From NCBI GenBank assembly GCA_016781725.1, contig JADDPU010000155.1, positions 1 to 13,514 on the forward strand: DNA of 13,514 nt. The letters are read 5' to 3'. Below, piece after piece: positions 5,895-12,399 of the stretch. Position numbers and translations under genes: made by a program. The stretch comes from Rubrobacter sp. (lineage in GTDB: Bacteria; Actinomycetota; Rubrobacteria; Rubrobacterales; Rubrobacteraceae). A model generated the notes under the pieces. That model made no database searches and had not been told where the DNA came from. It worked only from the letters and a program-made list of their open reading frames with translations. Numbering within the stretch: the stretch's first letter is position 1; the number at the start of each line of letters is the position of its first letter.

Positions 5895-8143
5895 CGCCGC
5901 CGCTGGTAGGCCCGGCGCAGCGCCTTGCCGAGCCTGGCCTTCCGGCCCGAGGCGCCCCTGCTCAGCCGCGCGAGCAGCGAGGCGGGGTTCAAGGCGCCAA
6001 GCGCCCTCCTCCAGCGGGGCAGGCGCCCGTAGGCTTGCAGGGCTCCCCGGTAGGCGGCTGTGACGTGGTCGGCGCCGCCGGCGGAGCGCCCGGAGTAGAG
6101 GTGGTCGGAGTAGGCCCGGGCGAACTCCCGCATCGGCCCCTCCTCGGCACCAGCGGCCCCCGCGAGGAGCATGATCCGCTCCGTGGGGGTCAGCGCCGGC
6201 GAGTCGGCCACGGCGGCGCCAGCACCGGGGGGCAGCGTGTCGCGCAGCCGGCCCGTGAGGTCCCTGTAAAGGTCCTCGGGTCGGCCGCGGGCGAGGAGCG
6301 CCCTCTTGAGGAGAGGGACGGCGGCCGCGAGCAGGACCGGCCCCATCAGGAAGAAGGGCCAGGCCGGGAGGCTCTCCTCGGCGGTAAGGCCGGTGCGCCC
6401 CTCCTGCTGGGCGCCGGGGTCCTGCTGCCGGGGCGCAAACGCCCCGGCGTCCAGGGCCTGCTGGCGCTGGGCTATGTTACTCTCCGGCCCGAGGATCGGG
6501 CCGTTGCCCGGGGGCAGATCCGGCCTCTGGGCGTTCTCCTCCATCACCGAAGGCATCGAGAAGCCAGGGGTCGGGTTGAAGGGGTACCAGCCCACGCCTG
6601 GGAAGTAGACCTCGACCCAGGTGTGCATGTTGCTCCCCGTCACCAGGTACTCGTCCGGGCCGACCACCTCTCCCGGGGTAGAGCCGTAGACTACCCGCGC
6701 CGGAATACCCATCTCCCGCAGGATCAGCGCCATGGAGGTCGAGAACTGGGTGCAAAAGCCCTCCTTACCGTCGCCCAGGAACTCCTCTATGGCCTTGTCA
6801 GCCCGGCGGTAGCTCACGTCCAGGTTGTAGAAAAAGCCGCCGTCGTGGATCAGGTACATCTCCACGGCCCGGGCCGCGTCGTATGGGGTGGCGGGGTCGT
6901 AGTCGCGCATGATCCTGTCGGCAGTCTCTCCGACGACGGCCGGGTTGTCCTCGGGGAGCTGCAGGAACTTCTCCCGCACGGGCGCCGGGTAGTCTACTCC
7001 TGCACCCTGGAGCTGGGCGGTCGTCGGCTGCGGGACCTCCGAGGTCACCGTGTAGTAGCTGCCCTCTTCGAAAGGCTCGTCCAGCGACCAGGAGCCATCC
7101 GAGTTCTGAGCCGCCCCGGGCTCGGTGACGCCCGTGATCTTGTACCCCCCGAAGATGAGGTCGGTCTCGGCGTTGAGGACCTGCACCCGTTGGCGGACGA
7201 TGCGGGTCTCGACGCCCGCGGAGATCTCCACCCCGTCCTCTGTGCCGGGCTCGGTGGTATCGGACCACCGGACGCCGTCGAAATAGTCCATGCTCCCCCC
7301 GCGCCAGAGCAGCGGCTCGGGGCTCCTCACCCGCAAGAGCTCGGCCTCCCTCCCCGCGGTCAGGTAGTCCCCGACGTCCGCCTGCACGCCGAGGCGGGAG
7401 GTACCCCCGGTCCCGATGCGCGTCCAATCTATGAGCCCGGGGCTTATGGTGGCGTCCGAGAAGGGCATTTTCGGCACAAGGAGCGCGAGCGCTACCACGA
7501 GGGCCCCGGCCGCCACCACGGCCCGGCCCGGACCCTCTGGCCCGGTCGCGCCCGCCGAGATGAGCAGCGCCACGGCGCTCACCAGGAAGATGGCGAAGAA
7601 AGGGCCGGCCCCGTCCTCGAAGCTGATGGTCGAGAGCACGCCTATGGTGATGCCGAGGACCACCACGGAGACCACCGGGCTCGCCTCGTAGAGGGTGGCC
7701 GAGGTGGCGAAGGTGACCACTATCATGACCACGGGTATGAGCACTACGAAGAGCCCGGGCGCGAGGTCGTAGGGTATGGGCTCGGCGTACATGACGTTCG
7801 CGGCCCCGATGACGTCGTTCCCGATCCGGTACCCGAACTCTTTCCACTCGGAGGGCGAGAAGACGGGCGGCATGCCGTAGACGGCGAGCACCGTGTAGAG
7901 CGCCGCTACCGGCGCGAACAACACCCCGCGGTACCTGCCCGCCGACCCGACGGCAACCGCCACGGCCGCGGCGAGGAAGAAGGGCATGAAGGCTTGGTAC
8001 CCGGCTATGATCGCGACGATGGAGAAGCTTCCGAACCCCGCGTCGGCGCCGTCGAAGGTCTCGCCCGTGAACAGGATGCTGAAGGCCCCGCCGGTCGCCA
8101 GGGCCGCCACGTACAGCCAGATCCTGACCCTGTAGTCCCTCAC
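5891..8143 (-). CDS. membrane transglutaminase-like protein (TgpA/DUF3488-transglutaminase-DUF4129 type)
   Basis: A 750-residue membrane protein. About seven hydrophobic segments fill residues 8-223 (DUF3488-like). An extracytoplasmic region follows with a transglutaminase core: C464 in EGFCTQFSTS, H507 in NMHTWVEVY and, at the third catalytic position, N523 in WYPFNPTPG, where Asp is commonest in the fold. Then come a Pro/Gln-rich linker, one C-terminal span (about 596-614) and a cytoplasmic basic tail with a DUF4129-like segment (LTPTERIMLLA, EFARAYSDHLYSG). The family may remodel or crosslink cell-envelope proteins or peptides; the reaction is unproven here. The GTG start overlaps the DUF58 stop as GTGA, so translation is coupled, and the MoxR-DUF58-TgpA order is the standard one. 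Confidence 0.9.
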   Translation of the reverse strand: MRDYRVRIWLYVAALATGGAFSILFTGETFDGADAGFGSFSIVAIIAGYQAFMPFFLAAAVAVAVGSAGRYRGVLFAPVAALYTVLAVYGMPPVFSPSEWKEFGYRIGNDVIGAANVMYAEPIPYDLAPGLFVVLIPVVMIVVTFATSATLYEASPVVSVVVLGITIGVLSTISFEDGAGPFFAIFLVSAVALLISAGATGPEGPGRAVVAAGALVVALALLVPKMPFSDATISPGLIDWTRIGTGGTSRLGVQADVGDYLTAGREAELLRVRSPEPLLWRGGSMDYFDGVRWSDTTEPGTEDGVEISAGVETRIVRQRVQVLNAETDLIFGGYKITGVTEPGAAQNSDGSWSLDEPFEEGSYYTVTSEVPQPTTAQLQGAGVDYPAPVREKFLQLPEDNPAVVGETADRIMRDYDPATPYDAARAVEMYLIHDGGFFYNLDVSYRRADKAIEEFLGDGKEGFCTQFSTSMALILREMGIPARVVYGSTPGEVVGPDEYLVTGSNMHTWVEVYFPGVGWYPFNPTPGFSMPSVMEENAQRPDLPPGNGPILGPESNIAQRQQALDAGAFAPRQQDPGAQQEGRTGLTAEESLPAWPFFLMGPVLLAAAVPLLKRALLARGRPEDLYRDLTGRLRDTLPPGAGAAVADSPALTPTERIMLLAGAAGAEEGPMREFARAYSDHLYSGRSAGGADHVTAAYRGALQAYGRLPRWRRALGALNPASLLARLSRGASGRKARLGKALRRAYQRRR

Positions 8144-9402
8144 CTGACGGCCCCCACCTCGCGGTTGTTCCCGGAGGAGAGCCCGCCAACCCCTTCCGGG
8201 TGGCCCACGACGCGCACCGCGGCCCCTGCCGCCTCAAGGCGGTTGATGCTCCTGACGAAATCGGCCTCGCGGCTCTGCGCCGCGCCCCCGCTGCCGGGGG
8301 GCGTCCTGTAGGTGTGGGTAGCGAGGGCGACGACGATCACCGAGAGGCCCGTCTCTTTGAGCTTGCGCACGCACGCCGGCAGCTCCTCGTCTCGGGTGCG
8401 CGAGACCAGCACGACGCCCTCCCCCAGGTTACCCCGCTCCGCCAGCAGCGCCTCCCCGAGGGGGCGCCCCCCGTCGGCCCGCACCGTCGCCAGGAGCCTC
8501 ATCGCCTCCCAGTAGGAAGCCTCGTCGGCGGCGAACTCCGTGGAGGCGCCGACCCTATCCGTGCACAGGAGTCGGACAGGCAGGCGTTCGTGCGCGAGGT
8601 GCGCGAGCACGGAGGCCGCGGCCGAGACGGCGTCCTCGACCTCACTCTCCTGGGTTCTCAGGCCCTCGCGGCGCAGGTCGAGGACCACGGTGTGGCGGCG
8701 CGGGGCCTGCAGGGAGAACTCCTTGACGAAGAGCTCCCCGGTGCGGGCGACGCTCTTCCAGTGGATGTGCCGCCGGTCGTCGCCCCGACGGTACTCCCTG
8801 AGGCCCGCGAACTCCTCGCCCCGCCGCCCGCGCGAGCCCCTGGCGCCGGCGTCCACGTTGCCCCCGCGCAGGAGAAAGCCCCGCAGGTCGTGGGTCTTTG
8901 GGTAGACGACCACCTCGGTCCTCTGCTCGAAGCGCCGGGCGAAGCTCAGCAGGCCGAACGGGTCGGCGACGCTGACCTCGGCGGGTCCGAGCTCGTAGAC
9001 GCCCCGGCGGGCGAAGTCGAGGGACGCCTCGATCCTGCTCCCCGCCCGCCGCCCCCTCGGGCGCGGAAACTCGAAGCTGCGCGGCTCGGGGAGCCGGTCC
9101 ACCACGCCGGCCTTCGTGGCCGCAAACCGCGAGCGCTCGAGCAGGAGGTTCACCTTAGAAGGGTCCCCCGCCGAGATGCGCGTCCCCGCCGGCAGAACGC
9201 GGGAGTAGAGCAGCCCGCGGGAGCCGAGCAGCCCGAAAACGAGGGATGCGAGCGGCAGGGCGAGGAGCGCGTAGGCCAGCTGGTGGAACTGGGTGGTCCC
9301 GATCAGGCGCGCGACGAAGAGCGTTGCTACCCCGGCCACGAGCGCCTGCCAGCCGCGGGCCGTGGGCCTGATGGAGAGCCGCGAGTCGCGCCTGCGGAGC
9401 AA
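8140..9402 (-). CDS. DUF58 domain-containing protein
   Basis: A 420-residue protein with two N-terminal membrane spans (about 18-34 and 42-62) and the hallmark DUF58 segment at residues 198-228 (FAGLREYRRGDDRRHIHWK, then FVKEF). A degenerate von-Willebrand-A-like region follows (HTVVLDLRREG at 237-247, VVLVSRTRDEE at 330-340). Proteins of this family are encoded with MoxR ATPases and transglutaminase-like membrane proteins and are thought to be membrane-anchored partners of MoxR. The biochemical role is not established. The TTG start lies 6 nt after the moxR stop and has no strong Shine-Dalgarno, which suggests coupled translation. The stop overlaps the next gene's GTG. Confidence 0.92.
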   Translation of the reverse strand: MLRRRDSRLSIRPTARGWQALVAGVATLFVARLIGTTQFHQLAYALLALPLASLVFGLLGSRGLLYSRVLPAGTRISAGDPSKVNLLLERSRFAATKAGVVDRLPEPRSFEFPRPRGRRAGSRIEASLDFARRGVYELGPAEVSVADPFGLLSFARRFEQRTEVVVYPKTHDLRGFLLRGGNVDAGARGSRGRRGEEFAGLREYRRGDDRRHIHWKSVARTGELFVKEFSLQAPRRHTVVLDLRREGLRTQESEVEDAVSAAASVLAHLAHERLPVRLLCTDRVGASTEFAADEASYWEAMRLLATVRADGGRPLGEALLAERGNLGEGVVLVSRTRDEELPACVRKLKETGLSVIVVALATHTYRTPPGSGGAAQSREADFVRSINRLEAAGAAVRVVGHPEGVGGLSSGNNREVGAVR

Positions 9403-9408
9403 GGGCGC

Positions 9409-10365
9409 CTACACGGCCTCGGTCACGGGCACGGCGCGCAGGATCTCCTGGACTATCCCGCCGTTGATCCCTGTAGCTCCCAGCCCGTTCTCCGAGCCTG
9501 AGCCGGCGGCTGGGATGATCCTGTGCGCGAGCACGCTCGAGGCCATCGCCTTGACGTCGTCGGGGGTGCAGTAGGACCGGCCGTTGGCCGCGGCCCTGGC
9601 CCTCGAGGCCGCGAGCAACATCCGGCTGGCGCGCGGGGAGGCGCCGAGGTAGACCTCCTCGTGCTCGCGGGTGGCCGAGGTCACGGAGACCACGTACCTG
9701 AGGACTGCCTCGCTCGCGTAGACCCCCTCGACGAGGCGGCGCATCTGCAAGAACTCCTCGAGGTCGACCACGGGGGAGAGCTCCGCCACCGGGTCCTGGG
9801 CGAGCCTGAGCATCTCGGTCTCGGCGTCCTCGTCCGGGTAGCCGACCCGCATCTTGACCATGAACCGGTCGAGCTCGGCGTGCGGGAGCGGGTAGGTGCC
9901 CTCGTGCTCGACGGGGTTCTGGGTGGCCACTACGCAGAAGGGCTGGGAGAGGTGGCGCGTTACGCCGTCTACAGTAACAGAGTTCTCCTCCATAGCCTCG
10001 AGCAGGGCGCTCTGGGTTTTGGGGCTGGCGCGGTTGATCTCGTCGGCCAAGACCACGTTCGCGAAGACCGGCCCGGCCCAGAACTCGAAGTCCCCCTCGC
10101 CCTGGTTGTAGACGTTGAGGCCGGTGACGTCGGCGGGCAAGAGGTCGGGGGTGAACTGTATCCGCCGGAACTCGGCCCGCAGCGACCGGGCTAGCGACTT
10201 GGCGAGCAGGGTCTTGCCCACGCCGGGAACGTCCTCTATCAGGACGTGCCCGCCAGCCAGCATGGCCACCACGGCGAGGAAGACGCCCTCGCGCTTGCCC
10301 GCAACGGCGCGCTCGACGTTTCCGACGATGTGTCCGACCCTCTCGGCGAAGCCGTTGTAGTCCAA
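9409..10365 (-). CDS. MoxR-family AAA+ ATPase
   Basis: A 318-residue AAA+ ATPase of the MoxR group. Walker A is DVPGVGKT at residues 45-52, Walker B VVLADE at 104-109, sensor 1 is N150 in VVATQNPVEHEGTYPLP, and the sensor-2 arginine is R245 in GASPRAS. These motifs are intact, so it should be an active ATPase. MoxR proteins act as chaperone-like remodelers for VWA/DUF58 partners, and the downstream DUF58 gene is the expected partner. The TTG start is preceded by AGGA with 5-nt spacing and by a TATAAT box at 10405-10400. It is the first gene of a three-gene operon. An alternative, longer frame on this strand is a shadow. Confidence 0.93.
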   Translation of the reverse strand: MDYNGFAERVGHIVGNVERAVAGKREGVFLAVVAMLAGGHVLIEDVPGVGKTLLAKSLARSLRAEFRRIQFTPDLLPADVTGLNVYNQGEGDFEFWAGPVFANVVLADEINRASPKTQSALLEAMEENSVTVDGVTRHLSQPFCVVATQNPVEHEGTYPLPHAELDRFMVKMRVGYPDEDAETEMLRLAQDPVAELSPVVDLEEFLQMRRLVEGVYASEAVLRYVVSVTSATREHEEVYLGASPRASRMLLAASRARAAANGRSYCTPDDVKAMASSVLAHRIIPAAGSGSENGLGATGINGGIVQEILRAVPVTEAV

Positions 10366-10399
10366 AGAAGTCCTGTCTGTGTTCGGGTGACCGGAAGAG

Positions 10400-10405
10400 A
10401 TTATA
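10400..10405 (-). promoter_or_regulatory. -10 box (TATAAT) of the moxR operon
   Basis: A consensus TATAAT on the minus strand predicts a roughly 28-nt leader before the TTG start at 10365, which carries AGGA at suitable spacing. The -35 region is not consensus and instead holds two direct repeats, which suggests an activator-dependent promoter. Confidence 0.55.
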
Positions 10406-10407
10406 GC

Positions 10408-10425
10408 AAGCGGTCAAAAGCGGTC
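10408..10425 (-). promoter_or_regulatory. tandem 8-bp direct repeat upstream of moxR -10
   Basis: GACCGCTT occurs twice on the minus strand (10425-10418 and 10415-10408), exactly 10 bp apart, ending 2 bp before the TATAAT. Repeats one helical turn apart at the -35 position are typical of dimeric activator or repressor sites. The binding protein is unknown. Confidence 0.4.
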
Positions 10426-10518
10426 GGCCGGCTTGGCGTCACCGATCCGTGGCCTTCCCACGTCAGTGATACCGCTTCCCACCGTCCCGACCGCGGCCCG
10501 CCGACCAGCCGGCAGGCT

Positions 10519-10683
10519 TTGATAGCGATACCGTTCGGGGTCGCGTGGGTGGCGGCGGGGTTCGCGCCCGGTTCGGAGAAGGAACGCGTCAGTCGGGCAA
10601 GCCGCTCGGGCTGGATGGGCGAGCGGCGGACAAGCAGGGCGAGGGGTCGGAGATCAAACCCTCCGGCCTCTCTTGACTTGTAG
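10519..10683 (+). CDS. doubtful 54-residue ORF with one hydrophobic segment
   Basis: From a TTG at 10519 the frame reads MIAIPFGVAWVAAGFAPGSE, a possible membrane span, followed by an Arg/Ser-rich tail ending at TAG 10683. The Shine-Dalgarno is weak (GGCAGG with short spacing), there is no clear promoter and the tail looks low-complexity. It may be a decayed small-membrane-protein gene or chance in GC-rich DNA. I do not recognise it. Confidence 0.15.
   Translation: MIAIPFGVAWVAAGFAPGSEKERVSRASRSGWMGERRTSRARGRRSNPPASLDL
10601..10627. terminator. 8-bp hairpin in the moxR/HNH gap
   Basis: GCCGCTCG (10601-10608) pairs with CGAGCGGC (10620-10627) around an 11-nt loop. It lies about 90 nt beyond the HNH stop on the minus strand. 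It is possibly a terminator or part of a structured leader; there is no T-run. Confidence 0.3.
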
Positions 10684-10699
10684 CCCCATCACCCGGGGC
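10683..10699 (-). terminator. candidate terminator of the HNH gene
   Basis: On the minus strand GCCCC and GGGGC (10699-10695 with 10687-10683) form a 5-bp GC stem, starting 14 nt after the HNH stop. No poly-U follows, so the call is tentative. Confidence 0.3.
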
Positions 10700-10713
10700 A
10701 AACGCGCCGGAAG

Positions 10714-11265
10714 CTAGAACGCGGGCTGCGTCAGGGACGCCTCGCCGTAGAACTGGTCGACGTAGCGGCGCTGGACCTCGTTGAGGTCGCGCGAGTACCA
10801 GACCATCACCACGTAGCGCGGCTCCTTCGGGGTCGTCTTGGGGTACATGCCGCACTCCATCGGCAGGCGGTTCCCCTTGCGGGCGTTGCACTTGGTGCAG
10901 GCGGTCACCACGTTGTCCCAGGTGTTCGCGCCGCCGCGCGAGATCGGCTTGACGTGGTCGCGCGTGAGGCGGTCGCGGCGGCCGAGGTCGTTGCGGTGGC
11001 GGGAGCAGTACTGGCAGCGGTAGTTGTCCCTGGCGAAGAGGATCGCGTTGGTCACGTGCTTGCGCAGGCGGCGGGGTATCTCGACGTACTTGACCAGCCG
11101 GATCACCAGCGGGTAAGGGTACTCGGCCCTCTCAGACCGGAACCGGCGGTCCAGGTTCGCCTCGACGATCTCGGCCTTTTCGGAGACGACGAGGACGATG
11201 GCCCTCTTGACCGGCACCAGGGCCACGGGCTCGTAGCTCGCGTTGAGCGTCAAGCATCGTGCCAC
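10714..11265 (-). CDS. HNH endonuclease-fold protein (conserved solo type)
   Basis: A 183-residue protein with an N-terminal region typical of this group (CLTLNASYEPVALVPVKRAI at residues 4-23) and a zinc-ribbon HNH domain at 84-134. The first CxxC is C84-C87. D103-H104 in LTRDHVKP carries the catalytic histidine, N118 lies in ANTWDNVV, and the second CxxC is C123-C126. The motif is intact, so metal-dependent DNA cleavage is possible. These stand-alone HNH proteins are widespread in actinobacteria, cyanobacteria and Deinococcus relatives, and their role is not settled. There are no methylase, phage or toxin neighbours, so I would not call it a restriction enzyme. GTG 11265 is set by a TAAAAT box 6 nt upstream (leaderless). 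Confidence 0.92.
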   Translation of the reverse strand: MARCLTLNASYEPVALVPVKRAIVLVVSEKAEIVEANLDRRFRSERAEYPYPLVIRLVKYVEIPRRLRKHVTNAILFARDNYRCQYCSRHRNDLGRRDRLTRDHVKPISRGGANTWDNVVTACTKCNARKGNRLPMECGMYPKTTPKEPRYVVMVWYSRDLNEVQRRYVDQFYGEASLTQPAF

Positions 11266-11271
11266 GCCGAG

Positions 11272-11277
11272 ATTTTA
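11272..11277 (-). promoter_or_regulatory. -10 box (TAAAAT) for the leaderless HNH gene
   Basis: TAAAAT ends 6 nt before the GTG at 11265, and there is no Shine-Dalgarno. A weak -35, TTTCGG (11300-11295), sits 17 nt upstream and lies in one arm of the hairpin at 11294-11312, so termination of the upstream operon and this promoter overlap. Confidence 0.55.
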
Positions 11278-11293
11278 ACATACCCGAATGCTT

Positions 11294-11312
11294 GCCGAAA
11301 CGGGCTTTCGGC
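11294..11312. terminator. 7-bp hairpin after the DUF1611 gene
   Basis: GCCGAAA (11294-11300), a 5-nt loop and TTTCGGC (11306-11312) form a perfect stem 44 nt beyond the DUF1611 stop on the minus strand. It is the more HNH-proximal of two adjacent hairpins in this gap and lacks a U-tract. Confidence 0.4.
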
Positions 11313-11319
11313 TGGTCAT

Positions 11320-11332
11320 GGCCGTTCCGGCC
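11320..11332. terminator. 5-bp GC hairpin after the DUF1611 gene
   Basis: GGCCG-TTC-CGGCC is a tight GC stem with a 3-nt loop, 24 nt past the DUF1611 stop. With the 11294-11312 hairpin it makes a tandem structure that plausibly ends the epimerase/DUF1611 transcript. Confidence 0.35.
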
Positions 11333-11355
11333 CCTCTTGCCCTCCCCGACGGGAG

Positions 11356-12399
11356 CTAAAGACCCGCCGGCCGCGTCTTCGGCGCCTCGAGCACGGCCTT
11401 GAGTATGGGGTCGGCGGAGCCCCGGAAGGGGTCGGCGGCCGGAAGCCCGGTCTCGTCGGCGACGGCGGCTATGAGCTCCGCGGCCTCCCCGTTGTCCAGG
11501 CCCCTGGTGTTGAGGCTCACGGCGACCACGGGTGCTGGCTTGACCAGCGAGGCTACCTCCTCGTAGAGGCGGGCGATGCGCGAGACCTCAGGTCGCGGGA
11601 CCCCGCGGAAGACCTCCTCGGTTGGGTCAGCGGCGCAGAGGATCAGGCAGTCAGGGCACGAGCCGTGCAGCAGGCCGAGCGTCACCCCCGAATAGGCCGG
11701 GTGACCCAGAGAGCCCTGGCCTTCGACCAGGATCAGGTCAGGCGAGGCTTTGGCCGCCTCGAGCACTAGCTGCTCGGAGGCTCCGGCGATGAAATCAGCG
11801 ACCACGGCGTCCACGCAAAGGCCCCACCCGGCGATGACGACGCCGGTCTGGCCCGTGGGGACGAACGCGGCGGAGAGGCCCGCCGCCCTGGCGACGCGCT
11901 CGATCTCCAGGGTGGCGGTCATCTTGCCGATGGCGCTGTCCGTCCCCACCGTGAGCGCGACCTTGGGCCCTACCCCAAATCCCTCCCCCGAGAAGAGCGG
12001 GATGTCCTTGGGCGGCTCGCGCACGTCCCAGACGGGTTTGCCCGGGAACTCGGGGGCGAGGCGCTGGTGGAGGCCGTTTACGATCTCGAGCCCGGCTTCG
12101 GCCGCGGAGCGCAAGGCTTCCATCCACTCCCCTGGGAGCCTTCCCCCGGCGGGGGCGAGCCCTACGAGGAGCGAGGTCGGCGAGAACTCGAGCGCCTCCT
12201 CGATCGAGCCTACTATGGGGGCGTCGCGTTCGAGGGCCGGCATCACGTCGCGCACCCTCCTCCCGGCGAGCGACGAGTCGATAGCGGCGACGACCGGGTC
12301 TTTACCGTAGCGGAGGAGGCCGTGGGCGGTCTTGGCGTGGCGGTTGGTGAACCGGCCCTCGGCCAGGATCGCGTAGCGGCGCTCCGGTGCCCGGCTCAC
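11356..12399 (-). CDS. DUF1611 P-loop protein (DgcN-like, candidate D-glutamate N-acetyltransferase)
   Basis: A 347-residue DUF1611 protein. An N-terminal domain (RYAILAEGRF, then KTAHGLLRYG) precedes a C-terminal P-loop domain with GTDSAIGKMT at residues 152-161. PTGQTGVVIAGWG (181-193) and LVEGQGSLGHPAYSG (224-238) are family hallmarks. From family knowledge, some DUF1611 members (DgcN) N-acetylate D-glutamate, paired with an enolase-superfamily racemase (DgcA). The immediate upstream gene is of that superfamily, so the same role is a reasonable but unproven inference. The frame is open to 12681, but GTG 12399 is the true start: it overlaps the epimerase TGA as GTGA, and residues before it are a shadow of the epimerase. 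Confidence 0.88.
   Translation of the reverse strand: MSRAPERRYAILAEGRFTNRHAKTAHGLLRYGKDPVVAAIDSSLAGRRVRDVMPALERDAPIVGSIEEALEFSPTSLLVGLAPAGGRLPGEWMEALRSAAEAGLEIVNGLHQRLAPEFPGKPVWDVREPPKDIPLFSGEGFGVGPKVALTVGTDSAIGKMTATLEIERVARAAGLSAAFVPTGQTGVVIAGWGLCVDAVVADFIAGASEQLVLEAAKASPDLILVEGQGSLGHPAYSGVTLGLLHGSCPDCLILCAADPTEEVFRGVPRPEVSRIARLYEEVASLVKPAPVVAVSLNTRGLDNGEAAELIAAVADETGLPAADPFRGSADPILKAVLEAPKTRPAGL

Larger units (their letters stand above)
10366..10713. other. 348-bp gap between moxR and the HNH gene
   Basis: This is the only gap over 300 bp. Near moxR it contains the promoter and direct repeats described separately. The rest holds several hairpins: CGTGG/CCACG (10448-10462), an 8-bp stem at 10601-10627 and a 5-bp stem at 10683-10699. 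There is also a plus-strand open stretch with a short membrane-like segment (10519-10683). I see no tRNA cloverleaf, no known riboswitch and no convincing conserved gene. Confidence 0.6.

Noticed and set aside
5684..8311. An 875-codon plus-strand open frame opposite the transglutaminase gene
   Set aside because: It is antisense to a protein with clear membrane, Cys-His and DUF4129 features. Its translation is rich in Gly, Arg, His and Pro with no domain, a usual by-product of GC-rich codon bias.
8200..9501. A 433-codon plus-strand frame opposite the DUF58 gene
   Set aside because: It is a shadow frame without motifs; the minus strand carries the DUF58 signature and operon overlaps.
9155..10417. 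A 420-codon minus-strand frame across moxR
   Set aside because: Its translation is Arg/Gly-rich and motif-free, whereas the adjacent frame has Walker A, Walker B and sensor motifs.
10629..10680. Possible tRNA-like T-arm (GGAG, GGTTTGAT, CTCC on the minus strand)
   Set aside because: The loop is 8 nt, the stem is too short and no acceptor, D or anticodon arms can be fitted.
10714..11265. HNH gene as part of a restriction, phage or mobile system
   Set aside because: No methyltransferase partner, integrase, terminase or repeat flanks it, and stand-alone HNH proteins with this N-terminus are a widespread chromosomal family.
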